A stretch of DNA of 64,000 bases from S5-327 sp965200975 (GCA_965200975.1 OZ241740.1:1488001-1552000), one strand, 5' to 3'. Shown: positions 8,276 to 18,038, counted from the stretch's first letter. The notes: generated from the letters alone by a model not told the origin. Translations and numbers: made by a program.

Positions 8276-9226
8276 ATGGACTTCGACATCACTTTCCGCG
8301 GCGTAACCCTCTTCGGCGTCGAGGCGCGCTTCTACTCGCTTATGATTCTCGCCGGCCTCTTCGCCGGCATACTTCTGGCCCAGCGCGAAGCGCGGCGCCT
8401 TGGCGAAGACCCCTCCCGCGTCATCAACTTTGCCGTCATCGGCACGGCTTTCGCTCTTGTCGGCGCCAGGCTCTACCACGTCATCGATTACTGGGACTTC
8501 TACTCCCAGAACCCCGCGCAGATCTTCGCCCTCCGCTCCGGCGGCATCGGCATTTTCGGCGCTATCGCCGGCGCCGCCCTGGCGGTGGTCGCGTACGTGT
8601 GGCTGGTCAACCGCAGGGCCCGCCGCAACGACACGCTCCGGCTAAGCTCGCTTCGCTGGCTCGACATCGGCGCGCCCGCGTTCCTGCTGGGTCAAGCCGT
8701 AGGCCGCTGGGGCAACTTCTTCAACCAGGAGCTCTTCGGCCCCCCGACCAGCCTCCCGTGGGGCATCCCCATCGACATCGCAAACCGCCCTGCCGAGTAC
8801 TCCGAGTTCACTCACTTCCACCCGCTCTTCCTCTACGAGTCCCTCCTCAGCTTCCTCGGCGTCGCGGCGCTTCTGTGGGTGGGGCGACGTTTCGCGCGCA
8901 GGCTCCGCAAGGGAGACATTCTTCTCCTCTATATCGTCTGGTACTCCCTCGAGCGCTCCGCTCTCGAGTTGCTGCGTTTCGACAACTGGAAGATAGGCCC
9001 GATACCTACGGCGCACATCGTCGCGCTCGTACTCGTCGCTCTCGCCGTTGCCGCCTTCGTGTGGTGGCGGCGCCCGCCTTACCTTTCTACCGGCTCGAGC
9101 GGCGCCGGCAGCGACGCGCAGCCCCGTTCTTCCCAGCAGTCCCGCTCGTCCCAGAGGCGAGCGCGGCGGCGCGGCGCTTCGTCGTCCCTCCAAGAGTCCG
9201 CGGCGCCCGATCAGCCCGCCTCCTGA
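8276..9226 (+). CDS. lgt: Prolipoprotein diacylglyceryl transferase
   Basis: Integral membrane enzyme that moves diacylglycerol from phosphatidylglycerol to the lipobox cysteine of prelipoproteins. It has 316 residues and about seven membrane helices. The Lgt signature GRWGNFFNQE lies at residues 143-152, and the conserved HPLFLYES segment and a C-terminal LLYIVWYSLER helix are present. The ATG at 8276 is preferred over an upstream GTG at 8246, since it starts just before the first helix. A Ser/Arg-rich tail of about 40 residues follows the last helix. Its substrates here include the cyclophilin and cytochrome c lipoproteins. It converges on glmS with 29 bases between stops. Confidence 0.93.
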   Translation: MDFDITFRGVTLFGVEARFYSLMILAGLFAGILLAQREARRLGEDPSRVINFAVIGTAFALVGARLYHVIDYWDFYSQNPAQIFALRSGGIGIFGAIAGAALAVVAYVWLVNRRARRNDTLRLSSLRWLDIGAPAFLLGQAVGRWGNFFNQELFGPPTSLPWGIPIDIANRPAEYSEFTHFHPLFLYESLLSFLGVAALLWVGRRFARRLRKGDILLLYIVWYSLERSALELLRFDNWKIGPIPTAHIVALVLVALAVAAFVWWRRPPYLSTGSSGAGSDAQPRSSQQSRSSQRRARRRGASSSLQESAAPDQPAS

Positions 9227-9255
9227 CGCGATCCGCCCCGCGCCTGCGGCGGTCT

Positions 9256-11121
9256 CTACTCCACCGTTACGCTCTTGGCAAGGTTTCGCGGCTGGTCCAC
9301 GTCGTTCCCGAGAAAGTCCGCCATCTCGTAGGCGAACAATTGCACCGCCGCAGTCGCAACTATCGGCTGCAGCAGTTCCGGGCACTCCGGCGCCCAAAGA
9401 ACATCGTCGGCATGGTCTGCAACCTCTCCGTCGCCTGCCGTCGCCACCGCCACAATGCTCCCGCCGCGAGCGCGCGCCTGCGACATATTCGCCAGCGTCT
9501 TCTCGTAAACCCCGTTCTTCAGCGCCAGCGCCACCACCGGAGTCTCAGCGTCGACCAGCGCAATCGGCCCGTGCTTCATCTCCGCCGCCGACATCCCTTC
9601 CGCGTGGATGTAGCTGATCTCCTTCAGTTTCAGCGCTCCTTCTCGCGCGACAGGCTCCAGTAGCCCCCGTCCGATGAACAGCAACCGGCGAGACTTCACG
9701 TACCGGGGCGCTATGCGGCGAGCGTCGTCGCGAGCCAGCGCAAGCGCGTCTCCCAGCAGGGCAGGGAGGCGCGACATTTCGTCCACGCGGAGCGACGCCT
9801 CCTCGGGCCCAAGCGTTCCCCGCTTCTGCCCCAACGCGCACGCCAGCATGAGCATCGCCGCCATCGACGCCGTCATCGTCTTGGTCGACGCCACGCCAAT
9901 CTCCGGGCCTGCGCGCGTCAGCATCGCCGCCTCCACCGCGCGCGACGCCTCGCTCCCTTCAACGTTCGTCACCGCAAGCACTCGCGCGCCCAGCTGTTTC
10001 GCCTCCTGCATCGCCTCGAGCGTGTCCGCCGTCTCGCCCGATTGCGTAATCGCCACAACCAGCGTCCGCGCATCGACCATCACATCCGGCCTGCGGAACT
10101 CCGCGGAACTCTCCGCAACCGCCGGAATCCGCGCCAGCTTCTCCAGATAGCGCGCTCCCACCTGACCGGCGTACAGACTCGTGCCCATCCCCAGGAATAC
10201 GGCCCGGCTGAACCCTGCGCACTCGGCCTCTGAGAACGGCAGCTCGCTCAGCTCCACCCGCTGATGCGTGAACGGCGGCGCGAACGCAAGCCGACCGCGC
10301 AGCACGCTCATCGCCGCCTCCGGCTGCTCCAACATCTCCTTCAGCGTAAAGTGCTTGCGCCCGCCCTTGGCCGCCGTCGCCGGGCTCGCCGCAATCAACC
10401 GCCGCGCCCGCGTCGACGGCTTGCCGTCGAGCGTCATCACCTCCCACGTCCCGGGATGCGCCACCACCAGCTCCCCCGGCTCCAGCGCCGATACGTTCCG
10501 CGTGAGCGGCGCCAGCGCCGGCAGGTCGCTCGCAAGGTACGTCTCCTCCTCGTTCTCGCCCGCGCCCACCAGCACTCCGCCCGCGTTGCCCACCCGCGCC
10601 GCGACCAGCGTGTCCGGCGTTCCGGTGTGCATGCACGCTATCGCGTGCGCTCCGCGCAGACGACCCGCGGCCAGGCGCACCGCCTCCTCGAGCGATGCCC
10701 CGGCGGCCAGGAAGTCGTGCACCAGGTGCGGTATTACCTCCGTATCCGTCGCCGACGTGAACCGGCACCCGGCCGCCGCGAGCTCCTCTCGCAGCGCCGC
10801 GTAGTTCTCCACGATTCCGTTGTGGACGACCACCACTTCGCCCGACCCGTCGACATGCGGATGCGCGTTCGCGTCCGACGGCGCGCCGTGCGTCGCCCAG
10901 CGCGTGTGCCCCACTCCTCGCAGCCCGCTGACGGGATCGCGCTCCACGAGGCGCAGCAAGTTCTCAAACCTCCCGGCAGCCTTCCGCACTCCGAGCCGTC
11001 CGCGCTGGTCGATCACCGCGACGCCGGCGCTGTCGTACCCGCGGTAGGTCAGGCGGCTCAGTCCGTCGAGCGCCGCGGCCATAGCGTCCCCGCCGCCTAC
11101 GTAGCCGAAAATGCCGCACAT
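9256..11121 (-). CDS. glmS: Glutamine--fructose-6-phosphate aminotransferase
   Basis: Makes glucosamine-6-phosphate from fructose-6-phosphate and glutamine, the first step of amino-sugar synthesis. It has 621 residues, the usual length. The N-terminal glutaminase domain starts MCGIFGYVGG with the catalytic Cys2 and includes HTRWATHG. Two SIS isomerase domains follow (GMGTSLYAGQVGARY and GRGLLEPVAREGALKLKE), and the protein ends NLAKSVTVE as the family does. It is the last gene of the rpiB-tal-gnd-pgl-glmS operon, 15 bases after pgl, which ties amino-sugar supply to pentose-phosphate flux. No glmS ribozyme-like sequence is recognisable upstream. Confidence 0.97.
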   Translation of the reverse strand: MCGIFGYVGGGDAMAAALDGLSRLTYRGYDSAGVAVIDQRGRLGVRKAAGRFENLLRLVERDPVSGLRGVGHTRWATHGAPSDANAHPHVDGSGEVVVVHNGIVENYAALREELAAAGCRFTSATDTEVIPHLVHDFLAAGASLEEAVRLAAGRLRGAHAIACMHTGTPDTLVAARVGNAGGVLVGAGENEEETYLASDLPALAPLTRNVSALEPGELVVAHPGTWEVMTLDGKPSTRARRLIAASPATAAKGGRKHFTLKEMLEQPEAAMSVLRGRLAFAPPFTHQRVELSELPFSEAECAGFSRAVFLGMGTSLYAGQVGARYLEKLARIPAVAESSAEFRRPDVMVDARTLVVAITQSGETADTLEAMQEAKQLGARVLAVTNVEGSEASRAVEAAMLTRAGPEIGVASTKTMTASMAAMLMLACALGQKRGTLGPEEASLRVDEMSRLPALLGDALALARDDARRIAPRYVKSRRLLFIGRGLLEPVAREGALKLKEISYIHAEGMSAAEMKHGPIALVDAETPVVALALKNGVYEKTLANMSQARARGGSIVAVATAGDGEVADHADDVLWAPECPELLQPIVATAAVQLFAYEMADFLGNDVDQPRNLAKSVTVE

Positions 11122-11136
11122 CGCGCGGAGTCTCCG

Positions 11137-11904
11137 CTAATCCGCCGCAGCTTCCGGAGCAGCGTCCTGTTCTCCGACGCCGTACCCGCTCGCCGCCTCG
11201 CGGTCGATCAGCCACTGCAGCACTCCGCGCTCCGGACGCACGCGCGCCGCCGGAAGCGAGAGCCCTGCGTGCTCCGGGCCGAGCGCCACACCCACAGCGC
11301 GCGCCTTCGACGCTCCCTGCGCAAGCATAAGCGCCAGGCGCGACGCGTTGATGAGCGGCAGCGTCGCCGTTATCCGCCAGACGCCGAGAGGCCCGGCGCG
11401 CGTCGCGGTGAACAGCAGCTCCTGCTCCGTCAGCGCTCCGGCCCCCGGGAAGAGGCTCGCCGTGTGGCCGTCGTCGCCGATCCCCAGCAGCGTCAGATCC
11501 GGCCTTGGGCGCCGGCTGCCGAACAGCTCCCGCAGCCGGCTCTCCACAGACGCGGCGGACGCCTCGGGGTCGTCTCCGGACGTATCGACGCCTATGATGT
11601 GGTCGGGCGGCAGCGGAACATGGTCTAGCAGGAGCTCGCGGGCCATCCGCTGATTGCTCTCCGGACTGTCCGCCGGCGCCCAGCGCTCATCGCCCCAGAA
11701 CACATACGTCGACTCCCACGGCATCAAATCCCTGTACGGCGGCTGCGCAAGCAGCCGGTACAGCATCGACGGCGTCGTCCCGCCTGAGAGTCCCCAGACG
11801 AACCTGCCCCGGGCGCGCGCCGACTCCGCCGCAGATTCAACCGTGAGCCCCGCCGCGGCCTCGGCCAGCCGGCCTGGCGTATCGTACGTGCGGACTACCG
11901 CCAT
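11137..11904 (-). CDS. pgl: 6-phosphogluconolactonase
   Basis: Hydrolyses 6-phosphogluconolactone to 6-phosphogluconate in the oxidative pentose phosphate pathway. The 255 residues are of the DevB/SOL type, with WGLSGGTTPSMLYRLL, FWGDERWAPADSPESNQRMA and LLGIGDDGHTASLFPG all in place. The start at 11904 (MAVVRTYD) lies 8 bases after the gnd stop; a longer frame exists upstream but only overlaps gnd. Gene order after gnd supports the assignment. No zwf is visible in the window. Confidence 0.95.
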   Translation of the reverse strand: MAVVRTYDTPGRLAEAAAGLTVESAAESARARGRFVWGLSGGTTPSMLYRLLAQPPYRDLMPWESTYVFWGDERWAPADSPESNQRMARELLLDHVPLPPDHIIGVDTSGDDPEASAASVESRLRELFGSRRPRPDLTLLGIGDDGHTASLFPGAGALTEQELLFTATRAGPLGVWRITATLPLINASRLALMLAQGASKARAVGVALGPEHAGLSLPAARVRPERGVLQWLIDREAASGYGVGEQDAAPEAAAD

Positions 11905-11912
11905 CGCGCCGC

Positions 11913-12824
11913 TCAGCCCTCGCGCCGGCGAACGGCATGCCCGCCGAACCGGTTTCGCATCGCCGCCAGCAGCCTGAAGCCGAACTGCGACGTATCCCGC
12001 GAGCGGAACCGCGCCTGCAACGCCATCGAGATGACCGGCGTCGGCACGGCGAGGTCCACCGACTCCTCCACCGTCCAGCGCCCTTCCCCGGAGTCCTCCA
12101 CCCAGGGGGCAATGTCCGCAAGGGTCGAATCCTCTTCCAGCGCGCTCGCCGTCAGGTCGAGCAGCCACGACCGCACAACGCTGCCGTGCCGCCAGACCTC
12201 CGCTATCTGCGCAAGGTCGAGGGCGAACATCTCTTTGGCCTTCAGCAGTTCGAAACCCTCCGCGTAGGCCTGCATCAGCCCGTACTCAATGCCGTTGTGC
12301 ACCATTTTGGTGAAATGACCAGATCCCAGAGGCCCCACATGCGCGTAACCCCGCTCGGGCGACGGCGCAAGCGTCAGGAACACCGGCTCCGCCGCGGCGA
12401 CGCTTTCGGCGTCGCCCCCCACCATCAGGCAGTATCCCTCCGAGAGCCCCCAAATTCCCCCGCTCACTCCGGCGTCGATCATGTGGATGCCCCGATGCTG
12501 CAGCATCGCGCCGCGCCGCATCGAGTCCTGGTAGTTCGAGTTCCCGCCCTCGATCACGATGTCCCCGGCCTCCAGCACCTCGGCCAGCGCCGTGACCGTC
12601 CCCTCCGTCGGGTTTCCGGAAGGCACCATCACCCACACCACGCGCGGACTCGACAACGTTTCCACCAGCTGCTCGAGCGACTCCGCAACTTCGACGTCCC
12701 AGCTTGCGCCCGCCAGGCGAGTGTCCGGGTCCCGATCGTACGCCACGACGCGATGCCCGCCCTTGCGGATGCGCTGCGCCATCGCGCCGCCCATCCGGCC
12801 CATGCCGACCATGCCTAGCTCCAT
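11913..12824 (-). CDS. gnd: 6-phosphogluconate dehydrogenase, short type
   Basis: Oxidatively decarboxylates 6-phosphogluconate to ribulose-5-phosphate. At 303 residues it is the short bacterial form (about 300 rather than 470). The Rossmann motif GMVGMGRMGGAMAQRI lies at the N-terminus, EGGNSNYQDS and DAGVSGGIWG around residues 92-126, and the catalytic pair Lys173 and Asn177 in FTKMVHNGIEYG. Short forms are often NAD-linked, but the cofactor cannot be settled from this. The gene lies between tal and pgl. Confidence 0.95.
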   Translation of the reverse strand: MELGMVGMGRMGGAMAQRIRKGGHRVVAYDRDPDTRLAGASWDVEVAESLEQLVETLSSPRVVWVMVPSGNPTEGTVTALAEVLEAGDIVIEGGNSNYQDSMRRGAMLQHRGIHMIDAGVSGGIWGLSEGYCLMVGGDAESVAAAEPVFLTLAPSPERGYAHVGPLGSGHFTKMVHNGIEYGLMQAYAEGFELLKAKEMFALDLAQIAEVWRHGSVVRSWLLDLTASALEEDSTLADIAPWVEDSGEGRWTVEESVDLAVPTPVISMALQARFRSRDTSQFGFRLLAAMRNRFGGHAVRRREG

Positions 12825-12869
12825 CGAGACCTCCCTCGCCTGCGCCTAGTCAGTCCTGCTGGCGGCGCT

Positions 12870-13967
12870 TCAGCTTCGCGCTTCGGCCAATTTCCTGCTC
12901 TTCGAGGCTACGCTTCCGAGCGCATCCTCGAACGATTTCGCAAACGCCGCAACTCCGTCGGACAGCAGCTTATCCGTAACCTCTTTCATATCGACGCCGG
13001 CGTCCTGGATAGCCTGGAGCGCCTGCGACGCTTGCTCGGCTGTCCCGGCAAGCGAAGGCGCTGAAAGGCCGTGGTCGAGCGCCGCCTTCAGCGTCTCCGG
13101 AGGCATCGTATTCACGGTGTCCGGCCCAATCAGCGCGTCAACGTACAACGTGTCCGGGTAATTCGGGTTCTTCGTGCTCGTGCTTGCCCACAACGGACGC
13201 TGCACGCGCGCGCCGCGCTCCGCCAACGCCGCAAAGTCCGGCCTGCCGAAACGCTCCCGGAACATCTCGTACGCCGCCTGCGCGTTCGCAATCGCAGCCT
13301 TTCCCTGCAACTCCGGGCGCTCTCCCAGCAGCGCGTCCGCCGCCGTATCCACCCGGCTTACAAAGAACGACGCCACCGACGCCGCGCGCGAAAGACTCAT
13401 TCCCTTCTCTGCAAGCTGCTCCAGCCCGCCTATGTACGCCTCCATCACTTGACGGTAGGCGTCGAGCGAGAAGATGAGCGTCACGTTTACGTCCACCCCC
13501 TCCGCTATCAGCGTCCGCACTGCCGGTATTCCCGCAGGGGTCGCGGGCACCTTGATCATCACGTTCGGGCGCTGCAGCAGGCCCCATAGGCGACGCGCCT
13601 CCCGCACCGTCCCCGCCGTATCGTGCGCAAGGGCAGGGGGGACTTCCAGGGACGCGTACCCGTCCACCCCGTTCGTATCGTCGTACACGTGCCGCAGCAC
13701 GTCGGCAGCGTCGCGGATGTCTTCCACCATCAGCGCCTCGAACGCCTCAGCCGGCGTCTTCCCCGCCTGCGCCAGCTCCGCCAGCGCATCGTCGTAGTCG
13801 GCGCTGCCCGACACTGCTTTCTCGAATATTGTCGGGTTCGACGTCAGCCCGGTCACGCCCTCGCGCACCAGCCGCCCAAGCTCCCCGGTCGTCAGCATCT
13901 CCCGCCGGATGTAGTCGATCCACGTCGACTGCCCCAGCGCCAGGTTCCGCACAATTGTGTTCTCCAT
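12870..13967 (-). CDS. tal: Transaldolase
   Basis: Transfers a dihydroxyacetone unit between sugar phosphates in the non-oxidative pentose phosphate pathway. It has 365 residues. The N-terminal STWIDYIRREM and GVTGLTSNPTIFEKA are typical of the longer actinobacterial/cyanobacterial-type transaldolases. The Schiff-base Lys139 lies in PNVMIKVPATPAG. The C-terminal end IQDAGVDMKEVTDKLLSDGVAAFAKSF is also conserved. It is second in the pentose-phosphate operon, 41 bases after rpiB. Confidence 0.96.
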   Translation of the reverse strand: MENTIVRNLALGQSTWIDYIRREMLTTGELGRLVREGVTGLTSNPTIFEKAVSGSADYDDALAELAQAGKTPAEAFEALMVEDIRDAADVLRHVYDDTNGVDGYASLEVPPALAHDTAGTVREARRLWGLLQRPNVMIKVPATPAGIPAVRTLIAEGVDVNVTLIFSLDAYRQVMEAYIGGLEQLAEKGMSLSRAASVASFFVSRVDTAADALLGERPELQGKAAIANAQAAYEMFRERFGRPDFAALAERGARVQRPLWASTSTKNPNYPDTLYVDALIGPDTVNTMPPETLKAALDHGLSAPSLAGTAEQASQALQAIQDAGVDMKEVTDKLLSDGVAAFAKSFEDALGSVASKSRKLAEARS

Positions 13968-14008
13968 AACTGCGGCTCCCTCTTCTCTCTACCGCTCTGC
14001 CTGTCGCT

Positions 14009-14473
14009 CTACCCGCGCGCCGCCAGCTGCGACGCCTCCACCGCCAGCACTTTCCGCAGCCGCCGAACGTGCCGCTCCTCGCCCGAGAACCGCGCGCGCA
14101 GAAACGCTTCCAGCGCCTCGCGCGCAACCTCCACTCCAACCACCCGGGCGCCCAGACAGAGCACGTTCACGTCATCGTGCTCCACTCCCTGATGCGCCGA
14201 GTACGTGTCGTGGCACATCGCCGCCCGGGCGCCCACAACCTTGTTCGCCGCCACGCTCGCTCCCACGCCGCTCCCGCACACTACGACGCCGCGCTCCGCC
14301 TCTCCCCTCGCCACTGCCTGGGCCGCCCGCACCGCAAAGTCCGGGTAGTCGTCCAGCGGGTCGAACTCGTAGGCGCCAAGGTCGACGACCTCGTGCCCCT
14401 GTTCGCGCGCCATCGCCGCGAGTTCGCGCTTCAGCTCGAACCCCGCATGGTCTCCTGCAATTGCTACGCGCAT
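14009..14473 (-). CDS. rpiB: Ribose-5-phosphate isomerase B
   Basis: Interconverts ribose-5-phosphate and ribulose-5-phosphate. It has 154 residues of the LacAB/RpiB type: the N-terminal AIAGDHAGFELK, the catalytic Cys66 in VVVCGSGVGASVAANK, and HDDVNVLCLGARVVG later. The start at 14473 is fixed by a GGAGGGAG ribosome-binding site directly upstream. It is the first gene of the five-gene minus-strand operon ending in glmS. Confidence 0.95.
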   Translation of the reverse strand: MRVAIAGDHAGFELKRELAAMAREQGHEVVDLGAYEFDPLDDYPDFAVRAAQAVARGEAERGVVVCGSGVGASVAANKVVGARAAMCHDTYSAHQGVEHDDVNVLCLGARVVGVEVAREALEAFLRARFSGEERHVRRLRKVLAVEASQLAARG

Positions 14474-14641
14474 CTCTCCCTCCGCAGCGGCAGCAGGCTG
14501 GCTGGCCGCGCAACCCGCAGCCCTAACGATAGCAAACCGGCGAGCGCGCTCCAAAGCGCGAAATGGCGGCAACGGGCGCCGCAGCCGCGCGCCGCAAGAG
14601 CAGGGGAGTCTCCGGAATGGGACGGCGGAGCGCCCCCAAAC

Positions 14642-14681
14642 GCAAGGCCCTCTCCGGGAAGTCGCCCGGAGAGGGCCTTGC
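14642..14681 (-). terminator. Strong hairpin terminator
   Basis: Perfect 17-bp stem (GCAAGGCCCTCTCCGGG and its complement) around a six-base loop. It lies 28 bases past the stop of the minus-strand small gene at 14709-15011, and would insulate the rpiB operon from it. Confidence 0.75.
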
Positions 14682-14708
14682 ATTGTCGCCAATCAGCTAT
14701 CAGCGGCG

Positions 14709-15011
14709 CTACTCTTCCATCATGGAGCGGGGACGCCGCCCGCGCCGGCGGATCCGCGGCTGCTCGACCCAGAAGTAGACCGAGTTCTCCGCCTTCCGCA
14801 CCTGAAGGTTTTTGCCCAATGCCGTCGCGGCGTTCGTCAGCCGCCGCCGGATCGCGTTCGTCGTCTCGCCTGTGTTCGCCGTCAGCTTGCCTGCCTGACC
14901 CTCGGGCACGCGGTCGATGTAGCCCATGTACTCGCGCAATATCTGCGCGCGCTTTCCGGTCACACTGGTCGCTTGCGCCTCTCCCAACGCAAGAACATCG
15001 AAAGTCGGCAT
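14709..15011 (-). CDS. Hypothetical small basic protein
   Basis: 100 residues, not recognised. The protein is rich in Arg and Lys toward the end (QPRIRRRGRRPRSMMEE) and has an even spread of polar residues, with no membrane helix. The middle (GETTNAIRRRLTNAATALGK) could form a helical nucleic-acid-binding surface, but this is only an impression. The start at 15011 is set by a GAAGGAG ribosome-binding site about 10 bases upstream; an upstream in-frame start gives no better fit. It is a single-gene unit with its own strong terminator, which suggests high or independent expression. Confidence 0.7.
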   Translation of the reverse strand: MPTFDVLALGEAQATSVTGKRAQILREYMGYIDRVPEGQAGKLTANTGETTNAIRRRLTNAATALGKNLQVRKAENSVYFWVEQPRIRRRGRRPRSMMEE

Positions 15012-15386
15012 CGATACTACTCCTTCACAGTGTTTTGCTATGTTCCAACTCCGCAAGTTGGCGCGCATAAGCTTACGACGCCGCGCAAGCCCTGACAACT
15101 CCGCCCACGACGCCTCGCCGCCGGCGTGCTACTTCCTCCCGTTTCGCTCCAATCTCCGCGTCCATTCCTTCCCGTCTACCACGACGCAGGCGTTCCGAAA
15201 CCCTCAATCCGCCGCTCTCCCGGGCCGCCTTGCGCGTCGCCTTACCCGCCAACATTCGCTTCTTTCCGCTTCTTTTCGCATCTTTCGCGCGCCAATTGCA
15301 CAGTCGGGCGCGTCCTCGCCGTGCGCCCGCCAGGCGCCCATCTCGGGTATCCTAAGCTTCCAAATCATCAGCCCAGGTCTCCCGCT
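15012..15386. other. Intergenic region, no gene seen
   Basis: 375 bases between divergent genes, expected to hold both promoters. A short inverted repeat (CCAACT...AGTTGG, about 15046-15060) lies upstream of the minus-strand small gene. No convincing gene, RNA or repeat is seen in the rest. Confidence 0.5.
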
Positions 15387-16175
15387 ATGAGCCTCCCCGC
15401 CGTCATCGACGCCCACCACCAACTCGCCCCCTCCGGCGCTGTTCCCTCCGAACTCGACAGGCTCCTCAGCGAGTGCGGCGTCGCCGGCGCCGTCCTTGTC
15501 CAGCCCGAGCCTTCGCCCGACGACGCCCGCGCAGCCCTCGCGCTCGCAGCCGAGGCCAAACTCGCCGCCGGCGCCGTCGTCGGCGTCGACATCGAGTCTC
15601 CCGGCTTCCCCGGCGTCCTCGACGAGCTCGCCGACGCCTCCATGCTCCGCGGAATCTGCCTGGACGTCAGCAACCGCGGCGACAACCACTGGCTCGCGCG
15701 CGACGCCGTCCGCAGCGGACTCCGCGAAACCGCCGGGCGCGGCCTCTCCCTCGACGTCGTCGCATCCCCCGCCCAAATCCCCTCGGTGCGCGCGCTCGCC
15801 GAAGCCATCCCCGACCTCCGCATCGCCCTCGTCCACATCGGAGCCCCCTACATCGCCCGCGGCGAGCGCGAACCGTGGGGCGTCTATATGCTCAACCTCG
15901 CGCCCCTCGAAAACGTCTGCCTGAAACTCAGCGGACTCCTCACTCTCGACGCCCAACCGTGGAGCGCCGCCCGCATCAAGCTCTTCGTCGAGCCCGTCGT
16001 CCGCCTCTTCGGCTACTCCCGCCTTATGTTCGGCAGCGACTGGCCCAATCCGGCGCCCGTCGCCGGTTACCGCCAGGCGCTCGAAGCCGTCGTCGAAGCC
16101 GCAAGCCCCATGACCGACCCCCAGATCGAGCAGATCCTCAGCGCCACTGCCGCCGACTTCTACCGCCTCGGCTGA
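15387..16175 (+). CDS. Amidohydrolase_2 family protein, altered metal site
   Basis: 262-residue TIM-barrel protein related to metal-dependent amidohydrolases of the lactonase/decarboxylase (COG3618-like) group. The C-terminal LMFGSDWPNPAP and the LVHIGAP strand are typical. The first metal motif, usually D-x-H-x-H, reads DAHHQ, so the second His is replaced by Gln; activity with an altered or absent metal is possible. ATG 15387 is chosen from homology; upstream frame extension is poor. It is a monocistronic plus-strand gene before the lipoprotein cyclophilin. The substrate is unknown. Confidence 0.75.
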   Translation: MSLPAVIDAHHQLAPSGAVPSELDRLLSECGVAGAVLVQPEPSPDDARAALALAAEAKLAAGAVVGVDIESPGFPGVLDELADASMLRGICLDVSNRGDNHWLARDAVRSGLRETAGRGLSLDVVASPAQIPSVRALAEAIPDLRIALVHIGAPYIARGEREPWGVYMLNLAPLENVCLKLSGLLTLDAQPWSAARIKLFVEPVVRLFGYSRLMFGSDWPNPAPVAGYRQALEAVVEAASPMTDPQIEQILSATAADFYRLG

Positions 16176-16305
16176 CTCGTCACCCGCAGCTCGTTACGAT
16201 TTGGTTACAAATCGCCCCCGCAGCCGCTCTGCGGGTTGTCGCTCCACGCCCCAACCCTTTACCCTATGCTCCGGAGCGCACCCCTGCGCCGCGAAGAAAC
16301 CGTTC

Positions 16306-16920
<615 letters not shown>

Positions 16921-16995
16921 ATGCCGCGGGCTCGGCCAACGGCCCGCTCCAACCCAAACTACGCCGCCATTAGCTGCTATTACAGGAGGTCACTT

Positions 16996-17997
16996 ATGAA
17001 AATCCGCGCTGAGTACATCTGGGTGGACGGCACCAAACCCACCGCCAAGCTTCGCTCCAAGGCGAAGATCGTCGACGACGGCGCCGAACTCCCCATCTGG
17101 GGCTTCGACGGCTCCTCCACCGCACAAGCCGAGGGCCACGACTCCGACCGCGTCCTCAAGCCGGTGTTCTCCTGCCCCGACCCCGTTCGCGGAGAGCCCA
17201 ACCTCCTCGTTATGTGCGAAGTCCTCATGCCCGACATGACCCCCCACGAGTCGAACACGCGCGCCGGCTGCGCCGCAGCCGCCGAAACCTACGCCGGCCT
17301 GGAATTCCTCTTCGGCATCGAGCAGGAGTACACCTTCTTTAAGGGCACCCGGCCCCTCGGCTTCCCCGAGGGCGGATACCCGCCCCCCCAGGGCGGCTAC
17401 TACTGCGGCGTCGGCGCTGACGAAGTCTTCGGACGCGAAGTCGTCGAGGCACACCTCGACGCATGCCTCGAGGCCGGCCTCGAAATCTCCGGCATCAACG
17501 GCGAAGTGATGCCCGGTCAGTGGGAATTCCAGGTCGGCCCCACCGCCGCGCCCTCCGTCGCCGACCAGCTCTGGATCGCCCGCTGGCTCCTCTACCGCAT
17601 CGGCGAGGAGTTCGAAATCAACGCCACGCTTGACCCCAAACCCGCCCGGGGCGACTGGAACGGCGCCGGCGCCCACACCAACTTCTCCACCAACGCCATG
17701 CGCTCCTCTTACCAGCCCAACATCGACGCCGCCGAAGCCCTCCGCGGGCGGCACGACCTCCACATCGCCAACTACGGCTACCGCATCGAAGAGCGCCTCA
17801 CCGGCCTTCACGAGACCGCCTCCTACAAGGAGTTCAAGTACGGCGTCTCCGACCGCGGCGCCTCCATCCGAATCCCCTGGCAGGTCGAGAGGGACGGCAA
17901 GGGCTACATCGAAGACCGCCGCCCCAACGCCAACATGGACCCCTACACCGTAACCCGCCTCATCATCGAAACCGTCGGCGCCGCCGCCACAGCCTAG
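16996..17997 (+). CDS. glnII: Glutamine synthetase type II
   Basis: Joins ammonia to glutamate with ATP. It has 333 residues and is of the eukaryote-like GSII class rather than the usual 470-residue bacterial GSI. Motifs include WGFDGSSTAQAEGHDSD, FGIEQEYTFFKG, NGEVMPGQWEFQVGP, WNGAGAHTNFST and the C-terminal RPNANMDPYTVTRLI. The start at 16996 has a strong ribosome-binding site (AGGAGGT, 16984-16990). GSII lacks the adenylylation site of GSI, so control would be transcriptional. It stands alone, 75 bases after the cyclophilin gene. Confidence 0.96.
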   Translation: MKIRAEYIWVDGTKPTAKLRSKAKIVDDGAELPIWGFDGSSTAQAEGHDSDRVLKPVFSCPDPVRGEPNLLVMCEVLMPDMTPHESNTRAGCAAAAETYAGLEFLFGIEQEYTFFKGTRPLGFPEGGYPPPQGGYYCGVGADEVFGREVVEAHLDACLEAGLEISGINGEVMPGQWEFQVGPTAAPSVADQLWIARWLLYRIGEEFEINATLDPKPARGDWNGAGAHTNFSTNAMRSSYQPNIDAAEALRGRHDLHIANYGYRIEERLTGLHETASYKEFKYGVSDRGASIRIPWQVERDGKGYIEDRRPNANMDPYTVTRLIIETVGAAATA

Positions 17998-18038
17998 CCC
18001 CGCCGACGCCCGCCGCTTCCCCAGCTCCCCCGCTCATA

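Noticed and set aside
7158..8292. Several 68-194 codon open frames across the tandem array, on both strands, with repeated peptide words
   Set aside because: The period is not divisible by three, frames change between units, and none has a ribosome-binding site; they are by-products of the repeat.
11122..11136. glmS ribozyme or riboswitch upstream of glmS
   Set aside because: Only 15 bases separate pgl and glmS, too short for a ribozyme.
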